Source: an uncultured Gammaproteobacteria bacterium
GTDB taxonomy: Bacteria > Pseudomonadota > Gammaproteobacteria > Eutrophobiales > Eutrophobiaceae
DNA: 64,000 nucleotides
Direction: 5' to 3'
Assembly: GCA_951812995.1 (NCBI GenBank)
Contig: CATOTD010000002.1
Span: 317,468 to 381,467 of the forward strand
Position 1 is the first letter of the stretch, and each line of letters starts with the position of its first letter. The translations under genes were made by a program, and so were the position numbers. The notes under the pieces were generated by a model that saw only the letters and a list, made by a program, of their open reading frames with translations, was not told the origin of the DNA and did not search any database. Shown in pieces: positions 35,838 through 45,088 of this stretch.

Positions 35838-37412
35838 ATGTCTCCAGTAAAGAAAAGCATAAGAACGCAGTTAGCCGCACACTATGCGGTGATAAAAAAT
35901 ATTCATATACGTGATCTTTTTATACAAGATACACATCGAGGTAAAAACTATTCACGGCATTTATGTGGGCTTAATATCGATTATTCTAAAAATATAATCT
36001 CTGCCGAGACCTTGTCTTTATTAGTGGCGTGGGCGATTGCTTCCAATGTCGAAGAATCTACTCGGGCAATGTTTGCTGGTGAAAAAATTAATGTTTCTGA
36101 AGACCGTGCCGTACTGCATACGGCACTCAGATCTAAACGCGATCAATATCTTAAAATTGATAATATTGATGTTATTGCGCAAGTACATGCCGAACTCGAT
36201 AAGATGGAACAGCTCGTCATATCGATACATGATAAAAGTCATAGAGGCTGGACCAACAAGTCCATTGATACCTTTGTTAATATTGGGATAGGGGGTTCTG
36301 ATCTTGGTGCTAAAATGGTAGTCGATGCGTTGGTAGATTATCGTTTGGGCGAGACGCGTTCTTTTTTTATTTCCAATATCGATTATCAGGTAATTGAATC
36401 TTTACAAAAAACAATCAACCCTGAAACCACACTATTTTTAATCTCATCTAAATCATTCCATACCATTGAGACAATAACAAATGCAACAACGTTAATCGCA
36501 TGGATGCAACAGCTTGGTTGCAATGATCTGCATAAACATTTTTTTGCGATCACTAAAAACCGCGATGCAGCGACGGAGTTTGGCATAAAACCAGACAATA
36601 TATTTTCACTATGGAACTGGGTTGGTGGGCGTTTTTCATTATGGTCGGCTGTAGGATTACCGATTGCATTAGCGATAGGATTCGATAATTTCAAGGGCTT
36701 ACTGACGGGTGCGCGTGCAGTGGACGAACATTTTTTACAAACGCCACTGGAAAATAATATCCCTGTCATACTTGCCTTGATTGATTACTGGTATGCAGAT
36801 TTTTTTGATGCACAAACACACGCCTTTATCCCTTACGATGAATCGCTTAAATTATTTCCAGATTATTTATCACAGCTATTTATGGAAAGTAATGGTAAAT
36901 CAGTAGACTTGCATGGACATTTTATTGAACATAAAACCATGCCTGTTACTTGGGGGTCAACGGGGTTAAATTCACAACACGCTTATGCCCAACTGTTGCA
37001 TCAAGGAACGCATCTAGTACCCATAGATTTTCTCGTGCCACTGACGACGACAGGCAATAGAAAACATCATGAAATTTTGCTGGCCAATTGTCTGGCGCAA
37101 AGTCGAGCCTTGATGCAGGGAGCAACACATACCGATCCGAATCAACATTGTGTCGGGAACAGACCGAGCACCACGATTTTATATTCTGCATTAACACCCC
37201 ATACCTTAGGTGCGCTAATCGCATTGTATGAACATCGGACATTTGTTCAGGGCTTGTTGTGGCAGATCAATGCTTTTGATCAATGGGGTGTTGAACTAGG
37301 AAAAAAATTGGCTGTAGAATTATATCAAAATCTAACCGGGAAAAAGGTTGCAGGGGACCTGGATTCATCCACACAAAACCTGATTGAGCTCTACACTAAA
37401 TCGCGTCAATAG
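35838..37412 (+). CDS. pgi: Glucose-6-phosphate isomerase
   Basis: 524 residues from the ATG at 35838, 530 from a GTG at 35820. Landmarks are FVNIGIGGSDLGAKMV, LFLISSKSFHTIETI, WNWVGGRFSLWSAVGLPIAL, MESNGKSVDL and the late QINAFDQWGVELGKKLA with the catalytic Lys. It interconverts glucose-6-phosphate and fructose-6-phosphate. The IS1595 insertion just upstream has displaced its original upstream region; boxes at the IS end may now drive it. It converges on the Ser/Thr kinase gene with six bases between stops. Confidence 0.96.
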   Translation: MSPVKKSIRTQLAAHYAVIKNIHIRDLFIQDTHRGKNYSRHLCGLNIDYSKNIISAETLSLLVAWAIASNVEESTRAMFAGEKINVSEDRAVLHTALRSKRDQYLKIDNIDVIAQVHAELDKMEQLVISIHDKSHRGWTNKSIDTFVNIGIGGSDLGAKMVVDALVDYRLGETRSFFISNIDYQVIESLQKTINPETTLFLISSKSFHTIETITNATTLIAWMQQLGCNDLHKHFFAITKNRDAATEFGIKPDNIFSLWNWVGGRFSLWSAVGLPIALAIGFDNFKGLLTGARAVDEHFLQTPLENNIPVILALIDYWYADFFDAQTHAFIPYDESLKLFPDYLSQLFMESNGKSVDLHGHFIEHKTMPVTWGSTGLNSQHAYAQLLHQGTHLVPIDFLVPLTTTGNRKHHEILLANCLAQSRALMQGATHTDPNQHCVGNRPSTTILYSALTPHTLGALIALYEHRTFVQGLLWQINAFDQWGVELGKKLAVELYQNLTGKKVAGDLDSSTQNLIELYTKSRQ

Positions 37413-37418
37413 CGATTA

Positions 37419-38711
37419 TCAGTCGTCTTGTCGAGACACATACATTGCGGTTGTCGTAGATAAGCGTTTAACAAGAGTCTGCATGAATACACGGCTAAAA
37501 TGTAACTGGCACTCCAGCGACGCTTGTTCGATCAGCGTCGCATTAATTTTCATTAATTCAACATTATTCCTGGCGAGAATGGTTGCGGTTCGTTTAGCCT
37601 TACTGAGATAGTTCATTTCTCCGAAACAGTCGCCTGCTTGCAGGTTGCCAATGCGTGCGCCGTCCTTATAGACATCTACTTCACCTGCAACAATAATATA
37701 AAATGAATCATCAATATCACCTTCGACAATGATTTGCGCACCCGTATCAAATTTTTGCCAGTTGCAGGCGTGGATTATTTCCCATATCTCCGATTCAGGA
37801 AATCCAGTAAAAAATTCCAGTTTTTTGATTGAATTAAATTTTTCTTGGGCTTCAACATCTTGCGCTGGCTGTTCGAGATGATCAAAGGAAATTCTCAGAT
37901 CGGCCGCTAAGTTTAGTCCCATCTTGTAGCGTTTTTCCGGATTTTTTTGCAAGACATGGCGAGTAATTTGTTCCAGAATATCTGGAAGATCCTTTCGATA
38001 AGTACACAAGGGTGCATGTTGTTCATGAATAATCATATAGATTAAACGAGAGAAACTGTCGGCTGGAAATGGATGTCTGCCGGTTAGCAGTTCATACATG
38101 ATGATACCTAGCGAATACAAGTCTGTTTGATTTGTAACAATATCTTCTTGCACTTGTTCTGGTGACATGTATCGCGGCGAGCCGATAAAACCCATGGGCA
38201 ACGTGTTGCTACTATCGGCTGTGATGATATGAGCGATACCGAAGTCGGCAATCTTCACATCCTGATCTTCAGTAAAGAGTATATTGGTAGGTTTGATGTC
38301 CCGATGTATTACACCATTTCGATGAGTATAATCCAGCACCTTGGCACACTTAAAAACAATCTCAACAACTTTTTTAAGCGGCAGTAGATTCTGTGGGTTA
38401 CAAAATGGTTTAAGCGTTGCACCACCCTTGACGAGTTCCATCACGATATAGCAATATTCGTCATCAGTACCCGCATCAAATATTTCTACAATATTAGGAT
38501 GTCGCAGTGTTCCTGCCGTATGCGCTTCATTAAAAAACATCTTTCGATAGTGCTCACCTGATTCCTTGTTTTCCAAAAAATCAGACAATGCCACTTTTAC
38601 CGCAACATCTCGATCTGCAAATGGATCATAGCCCTTGTAGACTACACCCATGTTGCCGTGACCGATTTTTTCTATTATCTCGTATTTGCCTAATTTTTCA
38701 GGAATGTCCAA
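37419..38711 (-). CDS. Ser/Thr protein kinase fused to a cyclic-nucleotide-binding domain
   Basis: 430 residues. The N-terminal Hanks-type kinase has a glycine loop (GHGNMG, residues 17-22), K39 in VAVK, H136-R137-D138 in HRDIKPTN, DFG at 156-158 and SPEQ of the activation segment. Residues about 285-405 form a cNMP-binding (Crp-like) domain with a phosphate-binding cassette FGEMNYLSKAKRTATI. No membrane segment is seen. Binding of a nucleotide may control kinase activity. It is divergent from the phosphonate operon with about 163 bases between them, suggesting a regulatory link, which is inference. Confidence 0.92.
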   Translation of the reverse strand: MDIPEKLGKYEIIEKIGHGNMGVVYKGYDPFADRDVAVKVALSDFLENKESGEHYRKMFFNEAHTAGTLRHPNIVEIFDAGTDDEYCYIVMELVKGGATLKPFCNPQNLLPLKKVVEIVFKCAKVLDYTHRNGVIHRDIKPTNILFTEDQDVKIADFGIAHIITADSSNTLPMGFIGSPRYMSPEQVQEDIVTNQTDLYSLGIIMYELLTGRHPFPADSFSRLIYMIIHEQHAPLCTYRKDLPDILEQITRHVLQKNPEKRYKMGLNLAADLRISFDHLEQPAQDVEAQEKFNSIKKLEFFTGFPESEIWEIIHACNWQKFDTGAQIIVEGDIDDSFYIIVAGEVDVYKDGARIGNLQAGDCFGEMNYLSKAKRTATILARNNVELMKINATLIEQASLECQLHFSRVFMQTLVKRLSTTTAMYVSRQDD

Positions 38712-38874
38712 AATACGCTACCTTATAATTGAGTTGCACAATTTATTTTACGTTCACCTACAATTTTTAGCAAAGAGCGATCCGCAACCATGATAAAGTT
38801 CATGCTTTGTCATGTTTGCCGATAACTAACGAAATTTGTCCAATTACAATTAAAAAGGTATCACTGACTATATC

Positions 38875-39639
38875 ATGAAGGCGATTATTCTTGCCGCAGG
38901 CATCGGTAACCGACTTGGCGATTATGCCGCCAATCAACCCAAATCACTACTGGAATTTGCAGGAAAAAGTCTGCTACAACGTCATATTGAAATTCTACAC
39001 GCAAATAATATTGAAGAAATAACAATTATTACCGGATATAAATCTGAATTAATAATGGCGCACTTACAAGATGTGGCGATGCTGATAAACTATATTTACA
39101 ACGATCGTTATACTGAAGGCAGCATTATCAGCTTGGGTTGCGCACATGAAATAATGCGCAATGCACCTGCGTTCATCTTGATGGATGCTGACGTACTCCA
39201 TGATCAGGCAATGATTAGATGTCTTGTCAATACAAATATCGCTAATTGTCTGTTGCTTGATCGCGATTTTATTTCTGGCGATGAACCCGTTAAAATCTGC
39301 GTTGATAAAAACGGTCGGATAAATGAATTTAGGAAGCAAGTTGCAGAGACTATTGATTATGCACTACAGGGTGAATCCGTCGGTTTTTTCAAATTTTCTA
39401 AACCGATTGGTGCCGCTTTACTGGAACGCATAAATGATTACCTTGCCCAAGGCGCAAATAACACACCTTATGAAGAAGCAATACGTGACTTGTTATTGGC
39501 ATATCCTGATCAATTCGGCTATGAAGATGTAACCGGTATCCCGTGGATAGAAATAGATTTTCCTTGGGATATTGAGCGCGCACAAAATGAGATAATCTCT
39601 GCATTGTCACCTGTTACTTATAAATCAATACAAACCTGA
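38875..39639 (+). CDS. LicC-like nucleotidyltransferase of the phosphonate operon
   Basis: 254 residues. The N-terminal signature is [25 protein letters not shown], and the metal site is MDADV near residue 103. This fold transfers CMP or another NMP to a phosphorylated small molecule; relatives act on phosphocholine (LicC) or phosphonates (PntC). The gene starts the operon, and pepM follows immediately. The likely substrate is 2-aminoethylphosphonate or a related phosphonate or polyol phosphate, inferred from context. A second domain of the same fold is fused to PepM downstream. Confidence 0.82.
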   Translation: MKAIILAAGIGNRLGDYAANQPKSLLEFAGKSLLQRHIEILHANNIEEITIITGYKSELIMAHLQDVAMLINYIYNDRYTEGSIISLGCAHEIMRNAPAFILMDADVLHDQAMIRCLVNTNIANCLLLDRDFISGDEPVKICVDKNGRINEFRKQVAETIDYALQGESVGFFKFSKPIGAALLERINDYLAQGANNTPYEEAIRDLLLAYPDQFGYEDVTGIPWIEIDFPWDIERAQNEIISALSPVTYKSIQT

Positions 39640-39640
39640 A

Positions 39641-41263
39641 ATGTCTGTAATTAGTAAATGTCGGCAGTTGCGTACGCTACTCGAATCAAACGAACTTGAA
39701 TTTATTCTGGAAGCACATAACGGTATTTCGGCAAGTATTGTAGAGAGTGCCGGTTTTAAGGGCATCTGGGGTAGCGGCCTTTCCATGTCGGCACAGTTTG
39801 GTGTACGCGATAATAATGAAGCCAGTTGGACCCAGGTCGTTGACATGCTTGAGTTCATGTCCGATGCGACTACCATTCCCATTTTGTTAGATGGTGATAC
39901 TGGTTACGGTAACTTCAATAATATGCGACGGCTGGTTGTTAAACTTGAGCAGCGTGATATTGCCGGGGTCTGCATAGAGGACAAACAATTTCCAAAGACG
40001 AATAGCTTTATCGATGGCAACAAACAGCCTTTGGCAGATATAGATGAGTTCTGTGGAAAAATTAAAGCGGGTAAAGACAGCCAGACTGATGATGATTTTT
40101 GTATCGTGGCCCGGGTAGAAGCACTGATCGCCGGTTGGGGTTTAAGTACCGCATTGAAAAGAGCGGCGGCCTATCATCAAGCAGGTGCTGACGGAATATT
40201 GATCCACAGCAAGTCGTCGAGGCCCGATGAAATACTTGCTTTTGCAGAAGAATGGGCCGGCCGTTCACCGCTGGTTATCGTCCCGACCAAATATTACAGT
40301 ACACCGACAGCGGCCTTGCGTAAGGCCGGTATCGATTTAGTTATCTGGGCCAATCACATGATTCGCACGGCTGTTGCGGCAATGGAAAAAACCAGCCGTA
40401 CTATTTATGAATCAGAATCATTAATTGATGTGGAAGATAAAATTGCCAGTGTCGAACATATTTTTAAGTTACAAGGTGCTGACGAATTGAGTAAGGCACA
40501 GGATAAATATCTTGCACAAAAATCAGATATTCACGCGATCATTTTAGCCGCCAGCAGAGGCAATGAGTTGTATGAATTAACCCACGACAAACCCAAGGCC
40601 ATGATTAGTATCGGCGGCAAGACTTTATTAGGTCGCTTGATAGAAGGTCTGAAAAAGGTCGGCATCAATAACTTGACGGTTATCGCTGGTTATAAGGCAG
40701 AGGCGATCGACATACCCGATATTGAAAAATGTATCAATGATGATTATGCCAGCGGCGATGAGTTAAAAACACTGGTCTGTGCACAGGATAATTTCAATGA
40801 TGATATGTTGATACTCTACAGCGATTTATTATTCAGGGAATATATCCTCAGAGATTTGATTGAAACAGAGGGCGAAATTGTCGTTACCGTGGACTCAGCA
40901 CTTGACAATCCAAACATGACGGGTACCCCAGACTACGCCTATTGCAGTAAAGATGATGATCGACCGCCATTTATGCAAGACGTTACGCTGACACGCTTAT
41001 CCCCATCTGCCGATGCGATTGCACAGCCACCCTCTGGTTATTGGATTGGCATGATGTGTGTTAGAAAGCGAGGCAGGCAATGGATAGAGGCCGCACTTGA
41101 GGAATTAAAGCAAGCTGCAAACTTTAATGAGTTGATATTACCCGATCTATTGAATCATTTAATACAGCAAGGGAGGCTCATTCAGGTACATTATATTAAC
41201 GGGCATTGGCTGGATGTAAATGCACTGATTGATCTAGATCGTGCTGGCGACTTTACGCAGTGA
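39641..41263 (+). CDS. pepM: Phosphoenolpyruvate mutase fused to a PntC-like cytidylyltransferase
   Basis: 540 residues. Residues 1-290 are PEP mutase of the isocitrate-lyase superfamily, with [18 protein letters not shown] (84-90) and the diagnostic [10 protein letters not shown] (113-122). Residues about 297-535 are a nucleotidyltransferase ([26 protein letters not shown] metal site). PEP mutase makes the C-P bond of phosphonopyruvate. Fused PntC domains in other bacteria form CMP-activated 2-aminoethylphosphonate for attachment to glycans or lipids. It lies one base after the upstream transferase stop and before the decarboxylase gene. Confidence 0.93.
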   Translation: MSVISKCRQLRTLLESNELEFILEAHNGISASIVESAGFKGIWGSGLSMSAQFGVRDNNEASWTQVVDMLEFMSDATTIPILLDGDTGYGNFNNMRRLVVKLEQRDIAGVCIEDKQFPKTNSFIDGNKQPLADIDEFCGKIKAGKDSQTDDDFCIVARVEALIAGWGLSTALKRAAAYHQAGADGILIHSKSSRPDEILAFAEEWAGRSPLVIVPTKYYSTPTAALRKAGIDLVIWANHMIRTAVAAMEKTSRTIYESESLIDVEDKIASVEHIFKLQGADELSKAQDKYLAQKSDIHAIILAASRGNELYELTHDKPKAMISIGGKTLLGRLIEGLKKVGINNLTVIAGYKAEAIDIPDIEKCINDDYASGDELKTLVCAQDNFNDDMLILYSDLLFREYILRDLIETEGEIVVTVDSALDNPNMTGTPDYAYCSKDDDRPPFMQDVTLTRLSPSADAIAQPPSGYWIGMMCVRKRGRQWIEAALEELKQAANFNELILPDLLNHLIQQGRLIQVHYINGHWLDVNALIDLDRAGDFTQ

Positions 41264-41295
41264 GTGCTACTTCAATTTAAGGCGTAAAGAGCACC

Positions 41296-42450
41296 GTGAT
41301 AACCGCAAGAGAATTTGTCGAGGCTACAAGAACATTCGGTTTTAGTCGTTACACAGGCGTGCCTTGTTCGTTTTTAACACCGTTGATCAATTATGTGATC
41401 AATGATGAGATGCTTGAATATGTGTCTTCAGCCAATGAGGGTGACGCACTTGCAACTGCTGCTGGCGCAACAATAGGCGGTCAACGTGCGGTTGTGATGA
41501 TGCAAAACTCAGGTCTGGGTAATGCCGTAAGTCCCCTAACATCACTGTCCCATGTGTTTCGTATTCCCTGCTTACTCATCAGCACGCACCGCGGGCAGCC
41601 GGGCGTACAAGACGAGCCACAACATGCGTTGATGGGACAAATCACAAAAGAACTGCTGGCTTTAATGCGCATACCTTGGGAAGTTTTTCCATCTAGGGTC
41701 GCAGCGATTGTGCCTGCCTTGCAGCGTGCTGATGCGTATATGAAACAAGAACAGCGGCCCTATGCCTTCATCATGAAAAAAGATGCGGTTGCACCACAAG
41801 CGTTGCACAAAAATCCAGTGCCGGATATTTCACAACGACGGGCTATTGTGCGCACATCGCATAATCCGGCTGCAAAACCCATTTATCGTAATGTGGTGTT
41901 ACGGCGCATCATTGAACATACGCCCGTAGAGAATACAGTCTTGATAGCGACAACCGGATTCACCGGGCGTGAGTTATTTGCCATCAACGATCGCCCTAAT
42001 CACCTCTATATGGTCGGCTCCATGGGCTGTGCCTCATCACTCGGCCTAGGCCTTGCGCTGGCCCGACCGGATATAAAAGTCGTGGTCATTGACGGTGATG
42101 GTGCTGGCCTGATGCGCATGGGCAATTTTGCAACAATAGGTAGCTACGCTGGCGACAATTTTATCCATATCCTGTTGAACAATGCGGTACATGATTCCAC
42201 GGGCGGGCAAGCGACTGTTGGCGGTAATATCGATTTTGCCGGGATTGCTGCCGCAAGTGGCTATAGTGTTTGTCTTGCGGGCAATAAGCTGGCATTGATT
42301 GATGCGCTGTTTGCATTAGAACCACAAGCAGGCCCGGTCTTCGCCCACGTAAAAACCGCCGCGGGTACAATCGACAACCTGCCCCGACCCGACCTCACAC
42401 CGCATGCAGTCTTAACCCGCCTCATGAGTCATATTGAGGATGTGTTCTAG
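41296..42450 (+). CDS. Phosphonopyruvate decarboxylase
   Basis: 384 residues with a GTG start at 41296. It is a ThDP enzyme: the pyrimidine half starts GFSRYTGVPCSFLTPLIN with the conserved Glu region in SANEGDALA, and the cofactor-binding GDGAGLMRMGN…LLNN motif lies in the second half. It converts phosphonopyruvate to phosphonoacetaldehyde, pulling the unfavourable mutase reaction. Its place between pepM and the aminotransferase fixes the assignment over sulfopyruvate decarboxylase. It ends with TAG. Confidence 0.92.
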   Translation: MITAREFVEATRTFGFSRYTGVPCSFLTPLINYVINDEMLEYVSSANEGDALATAAGATIGGQRAVVMMQNSGLGNAVSPLTSLSHVFRIPCLLISTHRGQPGVQDEPQHALMGQITKELLALMRIPWEVFPSRVAAIVPALQRADAYMKQEQRPYAFIMKKDAVAPQALHKNPVPDISQRRAIVRTSHNPAAKPIYRNVVLRRIIEHTPVENTVLIATTGFTGRELFAINDRPNHLYMVGSMGCASSLGLGLALARPDIKVVVIDGDGAGLMRMGNFATIGSYAGDNFIHILLNNAVHDSTGGQATVGGNIDFAGIAAASGYSVCLAGNKLALIDALFALEPQAGPVFAHVKTAAGTIDNLPRPDLTPHAVLTRLMSHIEDVF

Positions 42451-42452
42451 GC

Positions 42453-43535
42453 ATGGCGATATTACTCAATCCCGGCCCGGTTGTCTTAAGTGAGCGCGTA
42501 CGGCAAGCATTGTTGAAACCGGATATTTGCCACCGTGAGCAGGAATTTATTGATCTGCAAAACAAGATTAGAGCAGATCTTTTAAGCGTCTATGATCTCC
42601 CGGCAACGCAATGGGCCAGCATCGTCTTGACGGGTTCTGGCACGGCGGCCATGGAAGCGATGATGACAAGTCACATCCCAGTACACGGCAAAGTGTTGAT
42701 TATCGAAAATGGTGTTTATGGCGAACGTTTAACGTCTATAGCAAAGACGCATGGTATTGATCATGTCGTACTGCATCACGCCTGGGGTGATGTAATTGAT
42801 CTGGCCCGGCTTGAGAGTGAATTACAGTATCATGATGAATTATCGCATGTCGCAGTGGTGCATCATGAGACAACGACAGGCCGTTTGAATAACATCGATG
42901 CCATCGCCGCACTCTGCAACAAGTACGACAATATCCCAATCCTACTCGATGCCGTCAGTAGCTTTGGCGCAGAAGAAATAAAGTTTGCGGCCTGGAATAT
43001 TGTGGCCTGTGCTGCAACCGCGAATAAATGTCTGCATGGTGTTCCTGGTGCATCATTCGTGATTGTCAACAAAGCAGCGATGACGCAGATGGCGGCAACG
43101 CCGGCCCGCACGCTCTATCTTGATCTAGTGCGTTATCTGCAATCACAGGATACTGGTGGCACCCCCTACACACAATCGATACAAGTCTTTTACGCATTGG
43201 CAGAGGCATTGGACGAATTAAGTGATAATGGTGGTTGGGTCATACGCCGGCAACAATACTGGCGGCGCATGGATATTGTTCGAGAGGGTCTGCAACAATT
43301 AAATATCCAGGCCAGTTTTGCCCGCGATGCATCTTCTTGCGTGCTCAATTCATTTCCGTTGCCCGCGGGCATTAGTTATGCCGAACTGCATGACAAACTC
43401 AAATCCGCGGGCTTTGTGATCTATGCCGGGCAGGGCGGCCTTGTTAAATCACTGTTTAGAGTATCTTGTATGGGTGAGATCAGTGACAGTGATATGGAAA
43501 ATTTTATTCGCGCAATGCGGGAGATTGTACTATAA
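42453..43535 (+). CDS. 2-aminoethylphosphonate:pyruvate aminotransferase-type enzyme
   Basis: 360 residues, fold-type I PLP enzyme. It starts LLNPGPVVLSERVRQALL, with the PLP Lys in ATANKCLHGVPGASF and HHETTTGRLN. It fits the PhnW/AepW group that interconverts phosphonoacetaldehyde and 2-aminoethylphosphonate. In an operon with pepM and the decarboxylase it likely works in the synthetic direction. The start lies two bases after the decarboxylase stop. Confidence 0.92.
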   Translation: MAILLNPGPVVLSERVRQALLKPDICHREQEFIDLQNKIRADLLSVYDLPATQWASIVLTGSGTAAMEAMMTSHIPVHGKVLIIENGVYGERLTSIAKTHGIDHVVLHHAWGDVIDLARLESELQYHDELSHVAVVHHETTTGRLNNIDAIAALCNKYDNIPILLDAVSSFGAEEIKFAAWNIVACAATANKCLHGVPGASFVIVNKAAMTQMAATPARTLYLDLVRYLQSQDTGGTPYTQSIQVFYALAEALDELSDNGGWVIRRQQYWRRMDIVREGLQQLNIQASFARDASSCVLNSFPLPAGISYAELHDKLKSAGFVIYAGQGGLVKSLFRVSCMGEISDSDMENFIRAMREIVL

Positions 43536-43670
43536 AGCGATTTGTTGGCCAGTCTTGCCAGTTGATTGCTTGATACCCGCCCGCGTGTGTTGAATATCAT
43601 GCGCAATACAATTATGTTGCTTTGAGTGATTTTTTATTAAAATCTTAAATAACGTAAAACTGGAGAACGA

Positions 43671-43808
43671 TTGATCATAGTGCCATGTTGCAGTTCGATT
43701 GGGCGTTGTAAAGCCGACTGTCAAGATGTGTCACCAGTGGCACTAGGTTGCCACACTTGTCATGAAATTTGCGCCATGAAACTTGAGCAAGGGAAAATGT
43801 TCGCATAA
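43671..43808 (+). CDS. Candidate Cys-rich small protein (45 residues)
   Basis: The TTG at 43671 follows GGAG (43662-43665) by five bases. The product holds eight cysteines, in VPCCSSIGRCKADC and GCHTCHEIC. The spacing CxxxxxxCxxxC and CxxCxxxC suggests metal or iron-sulfur binding. I recognise no family. The rest of 43536-43941, some 400 bases after the aminotransferase gene, holds only short frames; one at 43816-43932 encodes RGGYFTYCRDASVAEYLLG without a clear ribosome site. These could be a decayed larger gene. Confidence 0.4.
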   Translation: MIIVPCCSSIGRCKADCQDVSPVALGCHTCHEICAMKLEQGKMFA

Positions 43809-43941
43809 TGCTACGATGCCCAACAATGGGGATTACCGGGGAGGTTATTTTACGTATTGCCGAGATGCGTCTGTTGCAGAATACCTGCTAGGCAGTATTG
43901 AAAAAACAGGCGATACGGGGATGATTAACTGATTTCACATT

Positions 43942-44355
43942 ATGCTTTATATTGCGCTTGTCACAACATTGGCCGCTGTTTTGGCGATTGGGCTTCATTA
44001 TGCCGCGCTTATTTTAATCACAAAACTGCTTGACCACTTTCCTGGCGCACATCCCGCAAGTATCGTACTTGCGCTATTCCTGGCCGTTGTAGCACATCTC
44101 ATGGAGATATTAATATTTGCCGTCGCCTGGCAGATAATGTATTTCATGGGACTTATTACATTCTCGATTGAATCGCCCACGTTTACCGATATCGTCTACT
44201 TTTCGGGCACAACCTACACCACGGTTGGCTTTGGTGATATCGTACTCACAGGTCATGGTCGGATCATGACGGTTGTTGAAGGTGTCATGGGGCTAGTGCT
44301 CATTGCCTGGACAGCATCATTTACTTATTTTGCGATGAACCGCAAGTGGTTTTGA
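43942..44355 (+). CDS. Two-transmembrane potassium-channel-like protein
   Basis: 137 residues. Membrane helices at about 4-28, 40-70 and 105-130 surround the pore segment with the selectivity filter TTVGFGD (93-99), which marks K+ selectivity. No RCK or cyclic-nucleotide domain is attached, so gating is unclear. It is an isolated gene after the small Cys-rich frame. Family call firm; function as a channel inferred. Confidence 0.85.
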   Translation: MLYIALVTTLAAVLAIGLHYAALILITKLLDHFPGAHPASIVLALFLAVVAHLMEILIFAVAWQIMYFMGLITFSIESPTFTDIVYFSGTTYTTVGFGDIVLTGHGRIMTVVEGVMGLVLIAWTASFTYFAMNRKWF

Positions 44356-44495
44356 TCGCATCACAATTCACAATTAAAAGAGCGGGATCAGACTTATAAC
44401 AGTAAAACCGCTACGATATTCGGCTGAAAAATTGAGGAAAAACCCTTTGATAAGTCACGCCGCAGATTCATCTGGTTGTAGCAAATAAGTGTTTA
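44356..44495. other. Gap after the channel gene, nothing seen
   Basis: No gene, RNA or repeat recognised between the channel gene and the 3' end of the LON-domain remnant. Confidence 0.35.
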
Positions 44496-45083
44496 ACTTT
44501 GCGCATGTTCCCCGGCGTTAATCTGCGCTAATAATGCTTGCATATAATCAAATCGATTGCATGCGCTGTCCATTTCCAATAATGATTGTTTGGCTGTAAT
44601 TGCAAACGGCAGCAATTCGGCCAAGCGATCACTGACCCAGCCGGCTTGGGAAAATCGCGCCAGATCTTCCATAAAAGCGAGTTCATAACGCTTACCTATC
44701 TGCTACAAAAGATCAGAAAAATTCTGGTATGCGATCGGCACCAACGTATCATCTTCATCTAAAAAAGTGACTTTGCCCAAACACAAATTATCCCGCTGTA
44801 TTGCAGTCTGTTCCACTTTGAAGCGTTGTTCGCCTTTCACGGTAACCCTGAGTAAGCCATCATTCGTTTGATCCCAATTGATGATTTTGGCATACGTCCC
44901 CATGGAAAAAAATGAGGCCGTTGGTTCGGTTTCTTTGCCCTTTCGAATTAAACAGATACCAAATCCGCTGCCCACGCGCAGGCATTGACTTACCATATCA
45001 AGATAGCATGGCTCAAATAAACGCAGTGCCAACTCTCCTTCAGGAAATAAAACTGTATTTAAGGGAAAAAGCGGGATTTTCAT
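44496..45083 (-). pseudogene. LON substrate-binding-domain protein with in-frame amber
   Basis: The frame starts IPLFPLNTVLFPEGELALRLFE, the LON N-terminal domain, and runs 126 residues to a TAG at 44703-44705. In the same frame it continues QIGKRYELAFMEDLARFS, VSDRLAELLPF and ALLAQINAGEHAQS to a stop near 44496, giving the normal length of about 195 residues. So a nonsense mutation (CAG or similar to TAG) appears to have split the gene. The truncated domain might still fold. It follows mpl by six bases on the same strand. Confidence 0.8.
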
Positions 45084-45088
45084 GGTTC

